A DNA stretch of 64,000 nt from an uncultured Acidimicrobiaceae bacterium (lineage in GTDB: Bacteria > Actinomycetota > Acidimicrobiia > Acidimicrobiales > SZUA-35), in NCBI GenBank assembly GCA_947259095.1, contig CAMYLA010000031.1, positions 1 through 64,000 on the forward strand. Direction: 5' to 3'. Under the pieces are notes generated by a model. The model was given only the letters and a program-made list of their open reading frames with translations. It was not told the origin of the DNA and searched no databases. Positions 59,469-64,000 of the stretch are shown here, piece by piece. Each line of letters begins with the position of its first letter. Position 1 is the first letter of the stretch. Made by a program: the position numbers and the translations under genes.

Positions 59469-60368
59469 CTACTGCCCGGAGTGGAGGGCCTCGTTGATGC
59501 CGCCCCAGCGTGACGGGTCGGCCTCACGGACCTCGACGGCGCCCGAGACCGAGTTGCGGATGAACAGCAGGCCCGAAGAGCCGGACAGGTTCTTGGCTTT
59601 CGCCAGCTCGCCACCGGGCAGGGTGACGACCGTCCCGCCGGTGACGTAGAGCCCGGCCTCGACCGTGCACCCGTCGCCCAATGAGATGCCGATCCCGGCA
59701 TTGGCCCCGAGCAGGCAATTCTCCCCCACCGAGATGGTCTCGGTGCCACCGCCGGACAGGGTGCCCATGATGGATGCACCACCGCCGACGTCGCTGTTGG
59801 CCCCCACCACGACCCCGGCGCTGATCCGGCCTTCGACCATCGACGGGCCGAGGGTGCCGGCGTTGAAGTTCACGAACCCCTCGTGCATCACCGTCGTTCC
59901 CTCGGCCAGGTGCGCTCCGAGGCGGACCCGGTCGGCGTCGGCGATGCGGACGCCGGTCGGGATGACGTAGTCGGTCATGCGGGGGAACTTGTCGACCGAG
60001 GTCACCGAGAGGTGGTGGCCCTTCTTGGCCGCCAGCGAACGCAACCGGTCCACCTGATCGGGGGCCACCGGCCCGGCAGAGGTCCAGGCCACGTTGTTCA
60101 ACTGTCCGAAGATCCCGTCCATGCTGATGCTGTGCGGCGTGGCATCACGTCTCGACAGCAGATGGAGCCGAAGGTAGCCGTCGGCGGCATCGACCGGTGG
60201 TTTTGCCAGGTCTTCGATGGTGGTGGTGACGACCTCGCCACGGGTCAACCCCAGCTCCTCGGCCAGGCAGGTCCTGGCCGGGTCGACCTCGCCCGACGGG
60301 TACCAGACATCGAGTCTGGCGCCGGAGGCGACATCGACATAGCTGTGTCCGGTGGCGGTGATCGTCAT
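59469..60368 (-). CDS. dapD: Tetrahydrodipicolinate N-succinyltransferase (actinobacterial DapD)
   Basis: A 299-residue enzyme. It succinylates tetrahydrodipicolinate, using succinyl-CoA. The N-terminal domain ([21 protein letters not shown]) is that of the actinobacterial DapD type. The left-handed beta-helix includes [20 protein letters not shown], a characteristic [22 protein letters not shown], and [33 protein letters not shown] 60368 is chosen because TAGCAT lies 7 nt upstream with no SD; an in-frame ATG at 60377 is possible but lies inside that hexamer. Confidence 0.93.
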   Translation of the reverse strand: MTITATGHSYVDVASGARLDVWYPSGEVDPARTCLAEELGLTRGEVVTTTIEDLAKPPVDAADGYLRLHLLSRRDATPHSISMDGIFGQLNNVAWTSAGPVAPDQVDRLRSLAAKKGHHLSVTSVDKFPRMTDYVIPTGVRIADADRVRLGAHLAEGTTVMHEGFVNFNAGTLGPSMVEGRISAGVVVGANSDVGGGASIMGTLSGGGTETISVGENCLLGANAGIGISLGDGCTVEAGLYVTGGTVVTLPGGELAKAKNLSGSSGLLFIRNSVSGAVEVREADPSRWGGINEALHSGQ

Positions 60369-60375
60369 GTGCAAC

Positions 60376-60381
60376 ATGCTA
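60376..60381 (-). promoter_or_regulatory. -10 element TAGCAT, predicted leaderless start of dapD
   Basis: On the minus strand TAGCAT (60381-60376) is followed by 7 nt and ATG 60368. Confidence 0.45.
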
Positions 60382-60491
60382 CCCAAGGGCCCGGCCGCCA
60401 CGCAGCCGGTTTCCCGCCGTCACCGCCCCGCCGACCGGGTGCGAGGGGTCGACCACAGACGGCGGCGGGTCTGCGAACACCCCGGGCGGGC

Positions 60492-61637
60492 TCAGACCGA
60501 CAGACCCATCCTGGCCGCGGCCAGGGCCAGACGATCGTCGGGTTGGACCATGGCGATGCGGACGTGGGCCGCGCCCTGCTTGCCGTAGAACTCACCGGGG
60601 CTGACCAGCACCCCGGCCTCGGTTGCCAGCCGGCGGGCGAAGGCCCAGGCATCACCGTCGGGGGCGGGAGCCCACAGGTAGAAGCCGCCACCGGGCATCT
60701 CGGCCTCCGAATCGAGCATGGCGGTGATCCGCCGCATCAATTCGAGCCTGCGCCGGTAGATGTCGCGCTGGACCTCGACGTGGCTCTCATCGGCGAAGGC
60801 CGCAACCGCGGCAGCCTGCACCGGCCCCGGTTGCATGAAGCCGGCGTGCTTGCGGAGCTCGCCCAGGTAGTGCACCAGGTCCCGGTCACCGACGTAGAAC
60901 CCGGATCTGGCGCCGGCCAGGTTCGACCGTTTCGACAACGAGTGGACCGCCAGGGCACCCTCCAGCCCGTGGCTGACGATCGACTGGGGCCGCCCCCGCC
61001 AGGTGAAGGCGGCGTAGCACTCGTCAGACGCCACGAGCACGTTGCGATCACGACCCCATCGGTAGGCGGCGCCGAGATCATCGAGGCCGCCTGCGGGGTT
61101 GCCGGGGGTGTTGACCCACAGGCAGAGGGCCCGGGCCGCATCGGTCTCGTCGATCGCCGAGAGATCGAGTTCCCAGCGTTCGTTGACCGGAACCGGAACC
61201 GCCCGGCAACCGGCCAGGGTGGCCCCCATCTCGTAGCTGGGATAGCTGATGGCCGGGTACAGCACGGTGTCCCGATCGGGGCTGCGGAGTTTGAGCCAGT
61301 GGGGTAGGCCGGCCACGAACTCCTTCGAGCCGATCGTGGCCCGGACGTCGTCCGGGCCGACCGGTCCGTCTTCCCCGGAGCCGTCGGCGGCGATCAGCCG
61401 ATTCAGCCAGGCTGCGGCCGCAGCGCGGAATTCGGGGCTGCCGATACTCGGCGGATAGCTCCGCTCGGTGCCGGAGGCCGCCATCGCCTGGAGGACCGAC
61501 GGCGGTGGCGGGTCGAACGGGGTGCCGATCGACAGGTCGACCAGACCGCCGTCGTGGGCGTCGGCGATCGCCTTCAGCTCATCGAGGCGATCGTAGGGAT
61601 AGGGCGGCGGGACGAAACCCGGCTGGTCGGTACTCAA
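60492..61637 (-). CDS. dapC: Succinyldiaminopimelate transaminase
   Basis: A 381-residue fold-type I aminotransferase. The Schiff-base Lys is in SLSKRSNLAGARSG; other markers are VDLSIGTPFDPPP, YPAISYPSYEMGA, WVNTPGNPAGG and SDECYAAF. The pattern is that of the actinobacterial succinyldiaminopimelate transaminase used in lysine synthesis, and the location beside dapD, dapE and dapF supports it. The first in-frame start after the preceding hflX stop is TTG 61637; no ATG or GTG is available upstream in that frame. Confidence 0.9.
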   Translation of the reverse strand: MSTDQPGFVPPPYPYDRLDELKAIADAHDGGLVDLSIGTPFDPPPPSVLQAMAASGTERSYPPSIGSPEFRAAAAAWLNRLIAADGSGEDGPVGPDDVRATIGSKEFVAGLPHWLKLRSPDRDTVLYPAISYPSYEMGATLAGCRAVPVPVNERWELDLSAIDETDAARALCLWVNTPGNPAGGLDDLGAAYRWGRDRNVLVASDECYAAFTWRGRPQSIVSHGLEGALAVHSLSKRSNLAGARSGFYVGDRDLVHYLGELRKHAGFMQPGPVQAAAVAAFADESHVEVQRDIYRRRLELMRRITAMLDSEAEMPGGGFYLWAPAPDGDAWAFARRLATEAGVLVSPGEFYGKQGAAHVRIAMVQPDDRLALAAARMGLSV

Positions 61638-61689
61638 CGGTTCGCTCTCGATCTCGAGGGTTTGCTCGACGGCATGGATCGCACTTGGC

Positions 61690-63177
61690 CTAGTCCTCGA
61701 TCTTTCGGACGATGAACTCGCCGAGCCGGTTGGCCGATGCCGGCTCGAATCGTGCCAGGAGCCGCATCCCTTCGTCCTCGGTGGTTTCGGTCAGGACCTC
61801 GCCTTCGCGGTGGGTGGCGGCCAGAATATCGCCTCGGGCCCACGGCACGAACAGTTCGTAGGCATCGGTCACCGCCCGGAGCCGATCGCCGATGGCCTCC
61901 AGCAGGTCGTCGATCCCCTCGCCGGTAACGGCGGAGACGGCAACCGAACCGGGGTGATGGTCGACCAGGAGCCCGACCTCCGGCGACAGGTCCGACTTGT
62001 TGAACACGATGAGTTGGGGCACCGCCTCGGCGTCGATCTCCGACAGGACCTCTCGAACGGCGTCCATATGGGCCACCGGATCGGGCCCCGAACCGTCGAC
62101 CACGTGGATCAGCAGGTCGGCCCCGGCCGAGACCTCGAGCGTGGACTTGAACGCCTCGACCAGCTGATGGGGCAGTTTCTTGACGAAGCCGACGGTGTCG
62201 GTGACCAGGATCTGCTCACCGCCGGGCAACTGCAGCTTGCGGGTGGTCGGGTCGAGCGTGGCGAACAGCCGATCCTCGATCTTGACGTCGGCCCCGGTCA
62301 ATCGCCGCAGCAGCGACGACTTGCCGGCGTTGGTGTACCCGACGATCGACACCGTGCGATACGGCGAGCGGCGGCGGGCCTTGCGCTGGTTGGTTCGCCG
62401 GGCCGAGATACCGGCCAGGTCCCGCTCGAGCTTGTGCATCCGTCGCACCAGCCGCCGCCGGTCGACCTCGAGCTGAGTCTCGCCGGGACCCCGGGTGCCG
62501 ATGCCGCCGCCCTGCTGGCTGAAATCCTTTTTGTTGCGGAGCCGGGGCAGCCGGTACCGCAACTGGGCCAGCTCGACCTGGGCCTTGCCTTCGGCCGAGG
62601 TTGCGTGCTGGGCGAAGATGTCGAGAATGACCGCGGTGCGGTCGAGGGCGGTCCGCTTGAGCATGCGTTCCAGGTTGAACTGCTGGCCGGGGCTCAGCTC
62701 GTCGTCGAAGACGACCGTGTCGGCGTCGATGGCCAGCGACGAATCGAGGATCTCCTGGACCTTCCCCCGACCGACGAAGGTGCCGGGATCGGGCCGCTCA
62801 CGGCGCTGGACGATGCGATCGAGGGCGTCGGCCCCCGCAGTGTCGACCAGCAGTTCCAGCTCATCGAGGGAGGCCGCGGTGTCGCCCGCAGTCTGGCCGG
62901 CCACGGTGACGCCGACCAGCACGATCCGCTCCCGGAAGCTCTGATCGATGAAACCACTGTCGACCGTTGCGCCGTAGTCGCCGAAAGCGCCACGGTGATC
63001 GCCGATCGACTCATTGCCACTTGCCTCGTCCCCGGCATCGACACCGTCATCGTCATCGACACCGTCGAAGCGATCCAGGAAGGCGTCGTCGTCGGCCGAG
63101 CGCTGCTCGTCGCCGCCCGATGGCCGGCCGTACAGCGGGCGGAACCCGTCGTTGCGGTTTTGGTCTGAATCAGCCAT
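61690..63177 (-). CDS. hflX: Ribosome-associated GTPase HflX
   Basis: A 495-residue GTPase. An acidic, Asp-rich N-terminus of about 70 residues is followed by the HflX N-terminal domain (VQRRERPDPGTFVGRGKVQEI, FDDELSPGQQFNLERML), a coiled-coil linker (GGGIGTRGPGETQLEVDRRR) and the G domain with P-loop GYTNAGKSSLL, DTVGFVKKLP and NKSD. HflX splits stalled ribosomes after stress. The start overlaps dapF by 8 bp. In mycobacteria dapF and hflX have the same order. Confidence 0.96.
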   Translation of the reverse strand: MADSDQNRNDGFRPLYGRPSGGDEQRSADDDAFLDRFDGVDDDDGVDAGDEASGNESIGDHRGAFGDYGATVDSGFIDQSFRERIVLVGVTVAGQTAGDTAASLDELELLVDTAGADALDRIVQRRERPDPGTFVGRGKVQEILDSSLAIDADTVVFDDELSPGQQFNLERMLKRTALDRTAVILDIFAQHATSAEGKAQVELAQLRYRLPRLRNKKDFSQQGGGIGTRGPGETQLEVDRRRLVRRMHKLERDLAGISARRTNQRKARRRSPYRTVSIVGYTNAGKSSLLRRLTGADVKIEDRLFATLDPTTRKLQLPGGEQILVTDTVGFVKKLPHQLVEAFKSTLEVSAGADLLIHVVDGSGPDPVAHMDAVREVLSEIDAEAVPQLIVFNKSDLSPEVGLLVDHHPGSVAVSAVTGEGIDDLLEAIGDRLRAVTDAYELFVPWARGDILAATHREGEVLTETTEDEGMRLLARFEPASANRLGEFIVRKIED

Positions 63178-64000
63178 CGATGATCACCTCCCCCACCCGG
63201 ACCGTCGGGCCGATCAGGAACACCTCGTCGCCGTCGATGTCGACCTTGGCCGAACCGCCGGGCATGACAACGGTGACCGGCGAGTCCACCAGCCCGGCGT
63301 TGTTGGCGGCCCATGCCGCGGCACAGGCCCCGGAACCGCAGGCCTGGGTCGCCCCGACGCCCCGCTCCCAGACCAGCAGCTCGATCCGGCTGCGGTCGGC
63401 GACGACCATCAGGTGCACGTTGAGCCCTGCGGGGTGGCCGGCCTCGATCATCGGCCCGATGGCCGCCATGTCCAGCCCGGCGAGCGAATCGACAACGGCC
63501 ACCAGATGCGGGTTGCCGATGTCGACACCCCACTGGGCCGACACCGTGACCCCGGCATCGAGCCAGCGGTCGCTCGGTTCCGGCCCGGACAGGGCCTTGC
63601 CCATGGCGGCCCGGACCGTGGCCTCGGCCGGCGAACGGCGCCCGGCGGTGCCGCCGCTCGAGCCGAACTCGGCAGGCTCGATGATCAGCTCTCGGGCGCC
63701 GGCATCGGTGTCGATGGTCAGGCGCTGTTCGATCGACGGGTCGAGCCCGTGGTGCCAGGCCAGGGCCTGAGCCAGGCAGCGGATGCCGTTGCCGCTGATC
63801 TCGGCCCGGCCACCGTCGGCATTCCACAGCACCATCCGCCACCTTCGCACGTCCTCACCCGATGCCGGGGTGGCAACGACCAGGCCGTCGGCCCCGATCC
63901 CGGTCCGCCGATCGCACCAGGCAACGGCCTCGGCCCCGGCCACAGGGCGCGCCGGGTCGATGGCGATGAGAAAGTCATTGCCGAGGCCGTGATGTTTCGT
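63170..64000 (-). CDS. dapF: Diaminopimelate epimerase (5' end beyond the window)
   Basis: The frame is open to the window edge and encodes T-K-H-H-G-L-G-N-D-F-L, the conserved N-terminus of DapF except for its first few residues; at least 276 residues are visible. It interconverts LL- and meso-diaminopimelate. The two catalytic Cys are in SGNGIRC and ACGSGAC, with NPHLV between them. It heads the visible dapF-hflX-dapC-dapD run, which supplies lysine and peptidoglycan precursors. Confidence 0.95.
   Translation of the reverse strand, partial: TKHHGLGNDFLIAIDPARPVAGAEAVAWCDRRTGIGADGLVVATPASGEDVRRWRMVLWNADGGRAEISGNGIRCLAQALAWHHGLDPSIEQRLTIDTDAGARELIIEPAEFGSSGGTAGRRSPAEATVRAAMGKALSGPEPSDRWLDAGVTVSAQWGVDIGNPHLVAVVDSLAGLDMAAIGPMIEAGHPAGLNVHLMVVADRSRIELLVWERGVGATQACGSGACAAAWAANNAGLVDSPVTVVMPGGSAKVDIDGDEVFLIGPTVRVGEVIIDG

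Overview
This 64-kb window is a GC-rich, densely coding chromosomal segment of an actinobacterium. The pointers are: a tiny bS22 ribosomal protein (25866) and a 28-codon bL37-like protein (39126), both known mainly from Actinobacteria; a fused gamma-alpha 2-oxoacid:ferredoxin oxidoreductase (korA) with korB; a B12-dependent class II ribonucleotide reductase with NrdR; actinobacterial DapD and DapC; and many genes whose only visible promoter element (TANNNT) sits 6-8 nt before the start codon, as in leaderless mRNAs. Gene order matches two blocks of Mycobacterium tuberculosis: glmU-prs-rplY-pth-mfd with ispE/rsmA/tatD, and lexA-LysM-nrdR with hflX-dapF. Several diverged features (spondin-like lipoprotein, DUF1996 protein, KorAB) suggest a non-mycobacterial lineage, perhaps Acidimicrobiia, but that is inference. 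There are no insertion sequences, phage genes, CRISPR arrays or rRNA operons.

Layout. 1-14 kb: the end of a Pro-rich repeat protein, a transmembrane Ser/Thr kinase, mazG, a PpiC-type lipoprotein, korAB, an aminotransferase, a Vps62-like membrane protein, a Kbp-like BON/LysM protein, and a pseudokinase translationally coupled to an FHA protein. 14-25.6 kb: HAD and DUF169 proteins, an SDR, then mfd-pth-rplY, a metallo-beta-lactamase-fold lipoprotein on the other strand, prs, a shortened and degenerate GlmU-like protein, and tRNA-Gln. 25.8-33 kb: bS22, ispE-rsmA-tatD, rmuC, a hotdog thioesterase, and a DUF937-OmpA protein. 33-45.6 kb: a tightly overlapped ychF-DUF192-rsmI-S4-molybdopterin oxidoreductase operon, a PHP protein, bL37, a phosphohexomutase overlapped with an enoyl-CoA hydratase, a VOC protein, an EAL protein and a PfkB kinase. 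45.7-56 kb: a DUF1996 secreted protein, nrdJ, a RibD-like reductase, nrdR, a LysM protein and lexA, then a ferritin-like protein. 56-64 kb: a duplicated spondin-domain lipoprotein and a lysine/peptidoglycan cluster (dapE, dapD, dapC, hflX, dapF).

The regulatory DNA is the most informative part. Five LexA (SOS) boxes lie in the 362 bp between the LysM gene and lexA, one of them inside a recognisable promoter for the LysM gene. A strong TTGACA/TGTAAT promoter faces nrdJ with two NrdR-box-like palindromes 41 bp apart at and just after the predicted start, followed by a 544-nt hairpin-rich leader. At least ten genes look leaderless. Protein-level oddities include a pseudokinase with HRS in place of HRD, a GlmU-like protein lacking its nucleotide loop and acetyltransferase active site, and low-complexity insertions in MazG, RsmA, YchF and Mfd. 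One stretch of about 820 bp (51056-51878) holds no gene that I can support.
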